From: Saturnia japonica
Taxonomy: Eukaryota > Arthropoda > Insecta > Lepidoptera > Saturniidae
DNA length: 64,000 nt
Direction of reading: 5' to 3'
Assembly (NCBI GenBank): GCA_033032175.1
Contig: CM065306.1
Coordinates: 11,240,001 to 11,304,000, forward strand
Shown: positions 1 to 11,480 of the stretch, one piece after another
Position numbering within the stretch: the first letter of the stretch is position 1
Layout of the letters: every line of letters begins with the position of its first letter
Program-made: the position numbers and the translations under genes
Notes under the pieces: model-generated
Database searches by the model: none
What the model was told of the DNA's origin: nothing
What the model saw: the letters and a program-made list of their open reading frames with translations, nothing else

Positions 1-1545
1 GGTTGCCATTGCTAGAGCTAAAGTACAAAATAACCAAACCAATCACTCGAGACCTCAAAGACACAAAAAGAAATGTATCGACTAGCGAAAATGAGAGAAA
101 AGAATGGTAGAGACATTTCACACATCAAATATATAAAAGATGATGAAGGAAAAATATTGACGCAGAGTGAGGATATAAATAATCGTTGGAAGGGATATTT
201 TAAGAGATTGATGAATGAGGAAAATGACTGGGTCGCAGAGTTAGAGATTATACCCACAAATATAGGTGTCGTACAAAAGATAAACGAGGATGAAGTAAGA
301 AAGGCAGTGCAAGGTATGAAGAATGGAAAAGCCGTAGAACCAGATAGTATACCCATTGAAGTATGGAAGTTTAAAAAAAAGATGGATGGATGTGGTTGAC
401 TTTATTCTTTAATAAGTTGATGTAGGAAGAGGAGATCCCAGATGAATGGTGCAGTAGCATAATAGTACCCACTTTTAAGAATAAAGGTGATGTACAGGAA
501 TGTAATAACTATCGAGGAATAAAGCTAATGTCACATAGTATGAAAATTTGGGAAAGGGTAATAGCTAGACGAATAAGAGAGGAGAGTGAAGTGACCCAGA
601 ACCAATTCGGGTTTATACCTGGACGTGCGACAATAGATGCCAATTTCGCACTCCGTCAACTCTGTGAAAAATACAAGCGTGCACACAAGATCAACTTTAA
701 GCCTTTACTTGTTTCTATTTGTTATGGATGCACTAACAGCAGACATACAGGAGGAGGCGCCTTGGTGTTTGCTGTTTGCAGATGACATTGTTCTTTTTGG
801 AGAAAATGCTACTGAGCTCCAAAATAAGCTGGGAAAATGGCGAGAAAAACTTGAGAACTTTGAACTGAAAATTAGTAGAAGAAAAACTGAGCATTTGTTC
901 TGCGACTGCGGTCCATCCAGTTTTTTTCATATAGCCTTAAACGGTGTATCCCTACCAGCCTGCTCCAATTTTCGGTACCTCGGTTAATTAATCCAAAACA
1001 ACGGTGACTTGACCAGTACGTGAAGAAAAGGATAAATGCTGGATGGTGGAAATAGCGACAGGTCTCGGGGATAACATGTGATCCTCGAATGCCACTGAAG
1101 CTTAAGGGAAAAGTGTATAAAACCATTATAAGACCTGTCTGAATGCCGGGCAACGAAAGAACTGGGTGATAGAAGGCTACACGTGGCAGAGATGCGAATG
1201 TTAAGATGGATGTGTGGGGTAACTAGAATGGATAAGATCAGGAATGATTTTATTAGATGAAGTCTTAAAATAGCACCAGTCACAGAGAAGTTGAGGGGTT
1301 ATAGGCTAGCATGGTACGGGTATGCCATGAGGAGGGATGAAAGTTATATAACTAAAACAATATTAAGTATGAAGGTGGATGGATACAGGAGTAGAGGAAG
1401 ACTGAAGAAGGTACGGATAGATTGTGTGAAGAATGATGTGCGTATAAAAGGTGTAAATACTGAGATGATATTTGATAGAGTAGAGTGGAAAAAGAAAACA
1501 TGTTGTGCCGACCATACTTAAGTAGGATAAGGGGTAAAAAGATGA
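1..1545 (+). mobile_element. Decayed RTE-type LINE, 5' truncated and internally deleted
   Basis: Remnant of a non-LTR retrotransposon reverse transcriptase, read in several frames. At 73-399 the translation has the pre-RT motif NGKAVEPDSIPIEVW. At 480-680, after a frame change, come KLMSHSMKIWERVIARR and QFGFIPGRATIDA. From 700 the FADDIVLF catalytic palm motif (775-798) follows in another frame. Near 1290-1520 the C-terminal part gives RLAWYGYAMRRDES and a YRSRGRLKK motif, typical of RTE-clade elements. The first catalytic Asp region, expected between the PGR motif and FADD, is missing, so there is an internal deletion near 680-710. Stops and frameshifts occur throughout, and the 5' end lies outside the window. 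The 3' end carries a short GATGATGATGA run near 1540, as is common for RTE tails. It is non-functional. The clade is inferred from motif style, not from a search. Confidence 0.8.
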
Positions 1546-2932
1546 TGATGAAACAAAATAAAAAGCATCCTCAAAATATATACAACATGCACCCATACAC
1601 ATACATCATTAACATAGCATCCATAATCGAATGATAATACTTTATCATAGAAACCCAGTTGCTTGATATTTAGTAGTTAGAGGCGTACAGAACTATAGAA
1701 AATAACATAATACGTAGGCCATTAAACTTAGTTGACAATAGAAAACACTCATACCCAATAACATTAATATACTTAAAGAAATATCGTATGAATGAGAACT
1801 TTGTAAACACATACTTTTACCGTACACTGAAACTAATAGAAATTCATCTCTTCTTCCTATAAGAAAGAAAGCGTGACCAGGACTTTAATGGAATGGAATT
1901 TATGAACTGGACTATTAATGAAACCTCGAGGATCAGCTCGCGCCATCATTATATGGATTGCACGATACTTACTATTGAATGGTGTTCAATCATTTTGTCG
2001 GATTAAAAAATATATGTAATATATACATAAATAAGTATAGTATATATGAGACACACTGATTTACCTCCAACAGATAAAATAAAAATACAGTTTACTTCAT
2101 GCTCACTAAATTACTGAAAGTACATAACAGACGATTTTTTAAAATAATATTTGCCATGTGGACCATACTTTCAAAGTAAGGACAGTTGAAACATGCTTAA
2201 ATGGTCAACTATCAATCATATTTCCGCTACAGTTACGTCTTAAAATGTATGTCGCATTACAGATGCCAAGAAAATACCCTAATAATAAATTAGCATAGTT
2301 ATGTCCAAGCCGTTATGTTAGGATTGAGTCCACTTTAATTAATATAAAAAAGCGGCGCCTGGCAGGCCAATGTCACTGGCCTCTGCCAATGTGAAAAGGA
2401 TAAATAAATAACACATTAATGCATTGAAAAACATAAAAGTTTATAATTACTCTTATTAACTATTTACGTAATTTTTTTGCATAATGTATTTATAATTTAA
2501 TATTTTTTATAACATATAAAGCAACGAAATTATCGTTAGGTTGACTTGAATGTTAAACGAAATTAATGATTATTCGTCATTTTAGACAATAAATATGAGG
2601 TAAAGTAAAAGTGAAAAAGAAAAACATTATTAAGGAGCGCGTAGCCGTCTCACTTCGCTTCTGGCTATGCGACGCGCGACGGTTGCAAACGGAGGTGCTC
2701 CCTCATACTATAACTATATTGATGTATCCATTGCCCATTCTCTGAAATACCAAGTTTTGTGTTATATAATTTTAAAATACTTCTATATGTTCTGCATATA
2801 AGTATTCAATCAATCTAATTGTTGATTGATATCATCGCACATTAATAGTGTCGGATATAGTAAAAAATGTGAGTATTTACGAAATATTTACAAAATCACG
2901 ACATGTGGGAATTATGTGGGAATCTTCTATAC
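1546..2932. other. AT-rich intergenic stretch without a recognised gene
   Basis: No reading frame has recognisable protein character. A small GC-rich imperfect inverted repeat lies at about 2636-2690, with arms near GCGCGTAGCC and GGCTATGCGACGCGC. Otherwise I see nothing but AT-rich sequence. Confidence 0.5.
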
Positions 2933-2934
2933 CA

Positions 2935-3470
2935 ATAAATAAAATTGAAGTGTCTGTTTGTAATGTCAAAGTAACACCTTTTTACTAAATGTATTTCAAT
3001 AGTACCTATAGAAAAAAAAGGTTTTTTCATTTTTTGTCTGTCTGTTTATTCCGGGTAATCTCCGAAAAGGTTGGACCGATTTTAACAACACTTTCTCTGG
3101 TAGATAGCTGATATTCTAAGGAGTAACTTAGGTTACATTTATTTTAGAAAAAGAATTATGCTTCCGTGCAAATAAAAGTCAATTCGGAAAAACGATGATT
3201 TTGGGGTGCTTAAATGGCTTACGCTGAGTAAACCATATAAGTTATATGAAATTAATGTAGTACATGATTGTAGATCTTAAAAATACCTACAAAAAAGTTA
3301 GCGAGCTATGTCTATCTAATCTAATCTATTCTGAGGGTCACCCGTAATAAGTATTTTTGTCTTTAAAGTATCCAGGAGCAGGGGGGGGGGCACGATACGC
3401 GCGTGTGTCATATCGACGGCATTGGCGTTCTGTAGTCCACGCGAGCGTAGCCGCGGACACTGGTAGTTTA
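2935..3470 (+). repeat. Dispersed repeat family C, copy 1
   Basis: Same sequence family as 29300-29813 (same orientation) and 36305-36778 (opposite). Shared landmarks in order are AAGTGTCTGTTTGTAATGTC, a GGTTGGACCGATTTTAAC block, GGTAGATAGCTGA, GGCTTACGCTGAGTAAACCA, and a GC-rich end near GCGAGCGTAGCCGCGG followed by TAGTTTA. It includes a 10-G run at 3381-3390. There is no coding capacity. The transposon class is not resolved; a non-autonomous element is likely. Confidence 0.75.
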
Positions 3471-4180
3471 GAATAAATTAGTCGTTGATATTAAAATTAT
3501 AAGTGAGATTGTATTTTGGAATTTATTGGGCTGGATTGAAATTTACGATGAGAAAATTAGATGAGTTTAATTAGACACAAAATCTTTGTTGTTGGTAGAG
3601 CCCTCGCGTTACATAACAAAGTGGTTAGTAAATTAATGAATCTCTAATGATAAATTAATTCTATAAATATTAAAAATTTGTAAGGAAAACTAGTTATTTA
3701 AATTGAATTCGTTAGCTATATATCATAATCAAATAAATTCGTGCCTAATTAAACATTTACAATGTTTTCCGGAAAACACTGTAAATATTTTAAAACACTT
3801 TTATTGAGTTTTTTCACTATTATTAGTAATACGTACATCTTATTTATTCATTTTGTTTATTGCCTCACATAATATATTTTTAATGCGTTATATTGAATCC
3901 CACCAAGCTTTATTAACTACAAAAAAAATACAGTGCAGTTTTTATTATTTATTTAAACGACAAGTTCACTTCCGCCTAAATGTTTATTGGCATATTATCG
4001 ATTTTGGGCAAGATTTTTTTTAAAATGAGATATATAATAATTGTAGTTGTATTTCTAAGAGAAAATTAGCCTATCTTTTACAGTTAACAGAATTCCTTAG
4101 CTGTAGATATCCCCGGTGAAAACCAAGCTCGTACTTACAAGACGTTAACGTGCTGTTAATGTGTTTAATAATATTTAATT
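3471..4180. other. AT-rich intergenic stretch
   Basis: No protein-like frame, RNA gene or clear repeat recognised. Confidence 0.4.
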
Positions 4181-4640
4181 ACTAGTTGTACCCGCGGCCC
4201 TGCACGCGTTTATTATACAGTAATCTAATTTTATTTTTTATTTTTTTATGTATATAAAAATCTTAGTTCGTTAGTGCTGTTAATGATTCTGTAACTTCTT
4301 AACTTGACCCATTGAACTCATATTTACATATTATTACATAGTTGTTCTATCGAGACGATGGTACCTAAGTAACTAACTAAGTTTCGAAACTTAAAATATA
4401 TTTTCCTTCCAAAAATTTTTTTAAAATTAAATTCTCAATAAATGAAGTATACATTCCACAGCATAATTTATTTTATTTTATCTTTTTAAAACTGAATAAT
4501 GGGATTGGAAGTAACACATACCTGCCGGTTACTCTAAACTTCAAAGTCCTGTAACTCGTAAACCAGAGCTCATACTGTAATAATATTTTATATCTGAATC
4601 GAAGACATATCTAGGTATAATACAATAAAAAATTAGTAAA
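4181..4640 (+). repeat. Dispersed repeat with lepidopteran-type head
   Basis: Begins with ACTAGTTGTACCCGCGGC, the GC-rich head shared with other repeats here. The body has a CTGTAACTTCTTAACTTGAC block that resembles CTATAACTTCTAAACGACTT near 62578, so 62550-62790 is a relative. Non-coding; class unknown. Confidence 0.55.
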
Positions 4641-4721
4641 ATCTGAAACAGCAACCTTTTTTACCTGTTCGCTTCGCGTGGAATACCCTATGTTATGTAA
4701 GAATGGAAAGGCTAAATAATA

Positions 4722-4815
4722 ATATCAGCCTGTAAGTGTCCCACTGCTAGACAAAAGCTTCTTCGCGAGGGAAGATACAGGATTAATTACTACGCCAGCC
4801 CACGACCTATTGACG
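4722..4815 (+). repeat. Fragment of a common lepidopteran dispersed repeat
   Basis: The stretch ATCAGCCTGTAAGTGTCCCA then CTGCTAGACAAAAGC resembles the 'cagcctgta...cccactgctgg' repeat that I recall as abundant in moth and butterfly genomes. Only about 95 bases remain. Confidence 0.5.
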
Positions 4816-5142
4816 ATTTTAAACACCGAGAAATCAACATTATTAAAGTGAAAACTTCTTTTAGCGCGGTACGCATATTTTTAGATGAGATAAAATCTCT
4901 GGACTCGCGACACCGTTACGAGACGCAGCTATAGTGTGTGCATTCATGAATGTACATATAGCAGACCGCGAACGCGTCTTTTATAAAAGAATATGAAATG
5001 TATTTTAAAGTTTCTAATAATTAATAAAATACAGTTCATAAATAAAATTCATAACCCAATAGCCCTAGTACCCATCTAAAAAATTGCTAACGCGCCAAAA
5101 TAAGTTTTCACTTCTGTCGGCACTCCCGGAGTGCAACCCGTA

Positions 5143-5378
5143 ATTTTTTGTTTGTAATGGAAAAACTCAAAGACTACTGGACCGATTTCAAAAATTCTTT
5201 CACCGATATAAAACTACAATATCAGCGAGTAACATAGGCTATATAATAATTCTCAAAAATTAATTTATTCCTCATAAAAATGATAATTTTACAGAAAGTA
5301 TAAAATATTGCCTACCGGGTGCGTTGGGATGTTTGTCGTATAAAATTAACACGGGTGAAACCGTGGGGCACAGCTAGT
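5143..5378 (-). repeat. Dispersed repeat, minus orientation, with shared head
   Basis: Ends on the + strand with AACACGGGTGAAACCGTG then GGGCACAGCTAGT, the reverse complement of the TAGCTGTGCCC head. The body contains ACTGGACCGATTTCAAAAAT and AGTAACATAGGCTAT, typical of this repeat group. The related end at 15359-15394 matches the head nearly base for base. Confidence 0.6.
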
Positions 5379-6154
5379 ATACTATATATACCTTATAATA
5401 ACTAAATATACTTACCTACCTTTTAGTTTTAGCATTTTAGTTAAGAATAAAAGGTTTACACATACGTTACTTTCAAAACATTTAGTATTTAATGTGTTTA
5501 TGTCGATGTTCGTCACTATATATTTTACGTTAATTATGCTGTAAAGGGGTGTATCTTCTCTTATTTTATTGCTTATGTTTAAATTTTATACTATGTAAAT
5601 TTCGATAATATTATTGTTTTAATTAACCAATCTATGCCACAGAAGATAGAACTGGCTAACGATTATTATTACTTAAAAAACTAAAAAGTCCCGACGAGAT
5701 CGCGACCATGGTGGTCACATGGTATAAAACTCGTTATAGCGGTTTGTTTCAGTGTGTTGCGGCATTGCGTTTCGGGATCAACCAGTCGTTGTTATTATCA
5801 TGATATTTGACCGAAAAGACCACGGTGGTGAAAGATGACTATTTCTATGAAAATCTTTTTACTTGGAATGTACTGTGTAATGTGTAGTGTAATTTTTTTT
5901 GTATTTTACCCACATACAGTGGCTATGTATCTGAGATTTTAATGTATCTTATATAGAGAAAATAAAAGATTGTTAAAAATTAATATTACCACTGTGCTGT
6001 ATGATTTTGAACCATAGTGACGGCAGAAAATGTCACCAGTTGAAAAATTAAAAATATATATGACTAAAATATATAAAATTCTTCTTAAAATTTCACTTGC
6101 ATTTGTCTGATTTGTTAATACATCTGTAATAATGATTGTCTTCTATTATGAAAA
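5379..6154. other. AT-rich intergenic stretch
   Basis: No gene recognised. At 5690-5830 a segment with GATCGCGACCATGGTGGTCA and TTTCGGGATCAACC loosely resembles the repeats at 7640-7870. Confidence 0.4.
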
Positions 6155-6440
6155 AGGGATAATGGCTCAGTGGTAGCGTGTAAGAACTTCGTGTCGACCG
6201 ATGTGAGTTCGCATCCCTACAATAAACCTGAGCTTTCGGGGAAGGAAAATATCGTGATCAAAACATAGCATGGTGATAGAGTTTTTTCTAATACCCGCCT
6301 GGCTAGCTGTTACCCTCAAGTTCAAAATCTGTCGCCAAGCACCAATAGATGTGTTCCGGCGGCTGCACTGGAGAGTCAGTCTTCCACTGGGCTTAGCGTG
6401 CTACTCTCTTGGGCCACATCGTCATTTAAGATCAGGTAAG
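6155..6440 (+). repeat. tRNA-derived SINE-like element, copy 1
   Basis: A polymerase III A-box-like TGGCTCAGTGG lies at 6163-6173 and a B-box-like GAGTTCGCATCCC at 6205-6217, about 30 bases apart between the boxes. The body (6280-6440) has ACCCGCCTGGCTAGCTGTTA, a CTGTCGCCAAGCACCAATAG block and GGGCTTAGCGTGCTACT. The body recurs at 39136-39300 without the tRNA-like head. I found no cloverleaf good enough for a working tRNA. Confidence 0.6.
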
Positions 6441-7639
6441 ATTGTGGTTATAATGCTAAAACCTATAACAATGAAAAAGAGCCTCCGTGAGTGATGTTAA
6501 AAGAGTATGTCCGGCGCAATCCTGTCTTCATACTGTCTTAAAAACTAGCTGGACCTGCACACGTTGTTCTGCCATTTTCATCTGTCAATAACTCGACCTA
6601 AGCGCCATCTGTCCCGAATCTTTTTCCTGAAAACTTTTCCAAGGCAATAACAAACAAAGCAAAATATGCACATTGAAGTCCAATGACGAGTTATGATCTT
6701 GAGTTCATAAAAATCCAATAGATTTTTTTTTAATTTCACAATGTTCCGAGTAACTTTTCCAATTTTTATTTCCCTCAACACCTTAATCGGACATTACTAA
6801 CATTTAAAAAAGAATTGGCAGAATCGGTATAGCCGTTCTCAAGTGATGTCAACCAATGAACATCATTTCATTTTTATAGTTACGTAGTCAACTACCCTTA
6901 CAGTTATAGGTATACATAATAATCATGCCGACAAAGTGGTAATTTTTTAGGGTACCTCCACTACACGTGAAAGTGGGCATGATTTTTTTTCTTGTCTATC
7001 CCACGGTGTGTGATGATTCAGCGGTCCGTTTGCGAAATATTAAGCTTTGAAGTAAGAATTTTATAAATGAAGTAGCCTTAAGCGACAATTTTATATGTAG
7101 CGCTTTAAGCCACTAAATTATGAATTATTGTGTATTAAGGCATGCTCCACACTTCAATTGAAATTCAAATATTTCCTGCAGAATAGTGCAGTATTATGCG
7201 AAGAACGAAATATCAGTATATTATCCTCAAAGTTCGATACAAGTGTATGGATTTCCTTATGACACGAGTATATGATAAAGCCCATATTTATGTTTATCGA
7301 ATGTCGTTATAGCAGTTCTGATATTACAAATATGTACATTAGTTGTGCATGATATGTTGACTTGGAACCTTTGAAAATAAACCAAATTTTATACGCTCTT
7401 TAGACGATACATCTTTTACTATAAAATATATTGTTAATCTTTCCATAATAAATTTTGATGTGAAACATCTAATGCGGTGGGTCAGGCCGGTTCTTGTCCC
7501 TAATGTTGGCCGTGGCCGGCTGTTAGCGAGGTGACGCTTTGGTCCCAAAGTTGGTGGCGTGGAACAAGTTCGTTTTTTTATTATACAGACTGGATCATTT
7601 AAAATCTTCATGTTTTTAGGATAGATTAAAAGCAATTGG
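6441..7639. other. Intergenic stretch, no recognised gene
   Basis: Mostly AT-rich. At about 7470-7560 there is a GC-richer patch (GGTGGGTCAGGCCGG and following) that may belong to a transposon fragment. The ORFs here have no protein-like features. Confidence 0.4.
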
Positions 7640-7870
7640 TAGGGACCGCGACCAACATACACATAGTATTAAAATAAACATCTTCGCAGTGGATTTCTTC
7701 TGGTTTGTCATGTTTCGGGATCACCTAGTGTATATCCAGCAATCAATTAGAGTGAGTGATAGGGGTCACGACCACCATACACATAGAGTAATAAAATAAA
7801 TATCTTCACAGTGACTTTCTTTTAGTTTGTCGTCTTCCGGGATCACCCGGTGTATTTTTTTTTAAATATC
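7640..7870 (+). repeat. Two tandem copies of a ~120-base dispersed repeat (family D)
   Basis: Unit one (about 7644-7735) has GGGACCGCGACCAACATACA, a CTTCGCAGTGGATTTCTTCT block and TTTCGGGATCACCTAGTGTA. Unit two (about 7763-7853) has GGGGTCACGACCACCATACA, CTTCACAGTGACTTTCTTTT and TTCCGGGATCACCCGGTGTA. A reverse-orientation relative is near 9660 (GTGTATGGTGGTCGCGATCT). Non-coding. Confidence 0.65.
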
Positions 7871-8799
7871 CAGTAAGATGTTTCACATCTGCCGGGAGTC
7901 CGGTGACGGCAAACTCCTTTTTTAAATAAAAAAAAATGTTTATACTTATGTTTGCATATAAGAAATTATAATCTTAGTTTCATGGCCTTTAATCCTTTGG
8001 GTTACGTCGGCCTAGTTAAATCAACACATTTTATTTAAAGTAACAATCAATGAAGTTGTGTACCGAAAGGGCGTCAATATAATAAATATATACCAGGTTT
8101 AGATAATATAGCAAGCAATATATATCATAAATAAAAAAAAATACAAAAATGAATTCACCTTATTATCATACATGGCTAATTTCATCATGTCGCTCTTCCA
8201 TAACATTATACACGCACAGCTCTCAAATTTCCCGACAAAAAATATATAATAAGTATAACTTGAAAAATTTAGAACAAAATTGATTAATAGACATCGAATT
8301 GAAAAATCATTTGAAAGAGACTTTAGAGGGTTTCAAGCTTAATAATTAAAAGATCAATAGTAGAAAGAGCAGGAATCTTCCACTAAACGGAAATTCTAAG
8401 TAGGTCAGCTCCAAATAAAATACATAACTGTAAGAATAGACAATACAGTAGTTGGAGAGGCCTTACGAGAAAAAAAGAAGTGTGTACTCATGCGTCACTA
8501 CTCAATCCTTGCTTAGTCGATGCAGGGAATTGAGGGGAACCGAGGTCGAATTTACTATATTGGACACTTTAAGTGATATGGACACCGGATGTCGATTTAA
8601 TTTGATCGCAGTCTGTTCTCGTTCCATTCTCACAGTAGTCACAGTGTTTCGAGGGTAGAACAAATATGTTTTTTTACTACTAACTACACTGGGTATTAAG
8701 ACTAAATTTTGATAAATTTGAATCACGGCCTTATACTCTTGTCCTTTGCCAATAAAGTTGTTGTTTTGTAGTACGGGCTTATTAAATTTAATTTTTTAC
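7871..8799. other. AT-rich intergenic stretch
   Basis: Nothing recognised. Short open frames near 8450-8730 on both strands lie over each other and have no family character. Confidence 0.4.
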
Positions 8800-9000
8800 T
8801 AGCTGGTACCCGTGACTTCATCTGAGTAGAATAATTATTTTGAGTAGCCTTTTTGTTTCTTTAGGGTTTCATCTGATTTCGTGATAATTCTTTTTTTAGA
8901 TAAAGACCAAGTATAATTAAAAAAAACATCATCACTACCTAGTAGTTTTTGCGTGATGCGTGCACGGCGACAAACCTCTATCATTTTAATAATATAGAAG
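8800..9000 (+). repeat. Dispersed repeat family F, copy 1
   Basis: Starts with ACTAGCTGGTACCCGTGACT and contains TTTTAGATAAAGACCAAGTA, then AACATCATCACTACCTAGTA and TTTTTGCGTGATGCGTGCAC. The same order of motifs recurs at 21955-22100, and a short trace lies near 25105. Confidence 0.6.
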
Positions 9001-9602
9001 ACTAGCTGACCCGCGCAACTTCTTCTGCGTTACATAAGAGAGACAGAAAGAGAGAGTGGGTCATACAATTCTAATGGAGCTGAAACTTTCTTTATTTTGC
9101 TGCGGAGTTATTTTAAAGCTGTGATATATCCTAAGATATTTATTGAAATCAATTGATGTCAAAAGCAATTTTATTCAAAATTCAAAATTATTTATTTCGA
9201 TAAGGATTAATATCGTGTTTTTAAAAACACCTTCGCAAATAATGCATTATTTTAGAACAAATTTTATTACAATAAAAAAGGTTATTGAGTCAACCTTAGA
9301 AGATAGACGTATGCTATCGCAAACAATTTTGTCACACATTATTGTTTTGTAACTTTAACCATTTACGCACCTCACGCAATGGAAGCTCTCAAAAGGGAAA
9401 AATAAATTCCTGTTTTTACAACATTTTTCGTTGATGCTACGCTCCTACTAGTCGTAGCGTGATGTTATGTATATAGCCTTCCTAGATAAATGGGCTATCT
9501 TACACAAAAATAATATTTCTATTCGAACTACTAGTTCCTGAGATTAGTGAGTTCAAATAAACAAACAAACAAACTCTTCAACTTTATAATATTAGTATAG
9601 AT
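9001..9602 (+). repeat. Dispersed repeat family A, full-length-like copy
   Basis: Starts ACTAGCTGACCCGCGCAACT, continues with TACATAAGAGAGACAG and GTCGTAGCGTGATGTTATGT, then ATAAATGGGCTATCTTACAC and AACAAACAAACAAACTCTTC, and ends TTTATAATATTAGTATAGAT. These ends are characteristic of an abundant lepidopteran repeat whose class I cannot fix. An internal segment at about 9260-9350 looks like a nested fragment related to family C in reverse. Confidence 0.7.
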
Positions 9603-10029
9603 ATAAACCACCGATCGTGGAATGCGATAAACCGAAAAAAATCAGTGATGCGTTTATTCCTGTGTATGGTGGTCGCGATCTCTACCATCCTTCTATATTT
9701 CTGAATATAATTGATACTGAAACGCGTCAAACCAAAACAAAATCAGTAATAGGTTTTTAATATGCCAATATGAATCCAACACATTAACCGTCCCAATAAA
9801 ACTTTAAAAATAATTAAAATTGTACTTTATTGGCAGTTGCTTTGAGGGATGATTTTAAAAAACGCGAGTCACCTTTATTTCTTACCAAAAGCATATATAT
9901 TAATTAATTTTAAAATATATCAACTTCATATCAAAATCTAAAATTCTTTATTCGGTTTAGGCCCTAAGAAAGCATTTATGAACGTCAAAACACTTCTGCC
10001 TGTTCGTAAAATATCCCAGTAATCAAGAA

Positions 10030-10735
10030 GAACCGGTAAGAAACTCGATCGTGTTTACCTTTTTTTTAATTTCATACAAAGTTTCATCTCATAATTCACC
10101 CCTTCAAGTTTTATGCTCGCGACAAAAGGTAACCAATGTCATCCAAAGTCCAATATCTCTATACCGAAATATATTTGTTTGATAGGTTCTTCATACAAAC
10201 TTTCATCCCCTACTTCACCCTTCAAGTTTTATTTTTGTGACATAAGGTAGGTAGCCTATGTCCGTCCCCATGGTCCAAAATGTCCCTATACTGAAATTCA
10301 TGAAAATTGGTTTGATCGGTTATTCAAACACAGTTTCATCCTCTATTTCATCCCTTAAAGTTTTACTTTCGCTACATAAGGTATCCTATGTTCTTCTCCG
10401 TGGTGTAATATATCTCTATAACGAAATTCATAAAAATTGGTTTGATGGGTGCTTCAAACAAACTTTAATTCCTTAAAGTTTTATTTTAGCGACCAAGGGT
10501 AGGCTATGTTCTTTTTCAAGTTCCAATATATTCCTATACGTAAATTCATGAAAATTGGTTAGATGGGTTCTTCAAACAATCTTTCATGCCTTAAAGATTT
10601 ATTTTCACAACAAAAGGTAGCCTATATCATGCTTTTCCAAGTTCCAATATATCCCTATAACTAAATTCATGAAAATTGTTTTGATGGGTTCTTCATCTTT
10701 CTTCTCAACAAACTTTCATCTCCTATTTCTACTAC
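10030..10735 (+). repeat. Tandem array of about six ~120-base units
   Basis: Each unit repeats the order: CTATA..GAAATTCATGAAAATTGG, TTTGATGGGTTCTTC, CAAACAAACTTTCATC, CCTTCAAGTTTTATTTTCGC, and AAGGTAGCCTATGTTCTT. Unit starts are near 10030, 10148, 10270, 10400, 10520 and 10640, with substitutions and small indels between units. The unit is related to the body of the dispersed repeat at 26211-27073, so the array probably arose by local duplication within such an element. Confidence 0.75.
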
Positions 10736-10789
10736 ACAACAAAGCTCTGCACTAAAACCCTTCCTGTTATGCATGGTCTAGGATTCAGT

Positions 10790-11480
10790 GAGATAGCGCA
10801 AAATTTAGCAGCGTGTACTTTCATATACGCAGACGATATAGCCATATGCACTGAAAGCCGTGCAGCCAAGAATTTTTGTCCGGGAAACACTATTTACCTG
10901 CCGGTGACCTACAATTACTGATTGTTGTAAAGACCCAGTTTATGCCCCTAGACACTAGTAACAATATTCCGATTCCCATTAATGGTCATATTGTGCGAGC
11001 AATACAAATATCTGGGAAGTATGATAGACAACTTGACGAACATTTAATGCAACAATCGTAACCAAATAGCCGCAGCATGGCTAAAATGGCGAGGAAGTGC
11101 GATAAAAGAATGCAAGTTAATCTCAAAGGTCTTACTGTCTTATCTTGTCATTTGACCAGTCCTGATGTTCGACAGTGAAACGTGGACCAAGGCCCAAAAG
11201 AAGGTCTATACCGTTCAACTTGCCTGGGGGTACGCGACATTACTGAGAAAATATTGGAGCGAATAGTACGGTCACATGAAAAGGAGGCCACCAGTTTACA
11301 TAGAAATCTTGGTATTACAGCTTTCTGTTCCCGGTTAAAGATCCAGAGGCAGACCCAAAACAATCTGAAAACCAGTAATATTAAAGGATATGAAGGAGTG
11401 CTGAACAACACAGAAGACTGACCGCACAACCAGGACCTATAGCCAGAAAGAGTGAGAGCGAGAAAGAGAAAGAAAGAGTG
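10790..11480 (+). mobile_element. Second LINE reverse-transcriptase fragment (RTE-like 3' half)
   Basis: Translation in broken frames shows the palm motif YADDIAI at 10826-10846 (followed by CTESRAAKNF). Then come KTQFMPLDTSNN and INGHIVRAI at about 10930-11000, and HMKRRPPVYIE near 11274 and RSRGRPKT near 11340, the C-terminal motifs of RTE-like elements. It ends in a purine-rich tail (about 11440-11480). It is not in the same frame throughout and contains stops, so it is dead. It differs enough from 1-1545 to be a separate family or subfamily. Confidence 0.7.

Noticed and set aside
6155..6225. Possible tRNA gene
   Set aside because: A- and B-box-like motifs are present, but I could not build a sound acceptor stem or anticodon arm, and SINE-body sequence follows directly.
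10030..10735. CRISPR-like regular repeats
   Set aside because: Units are contiguous, diverged and about 120 bases long without spacers. This is eukaryotic tandem repeat, not CRISPR.
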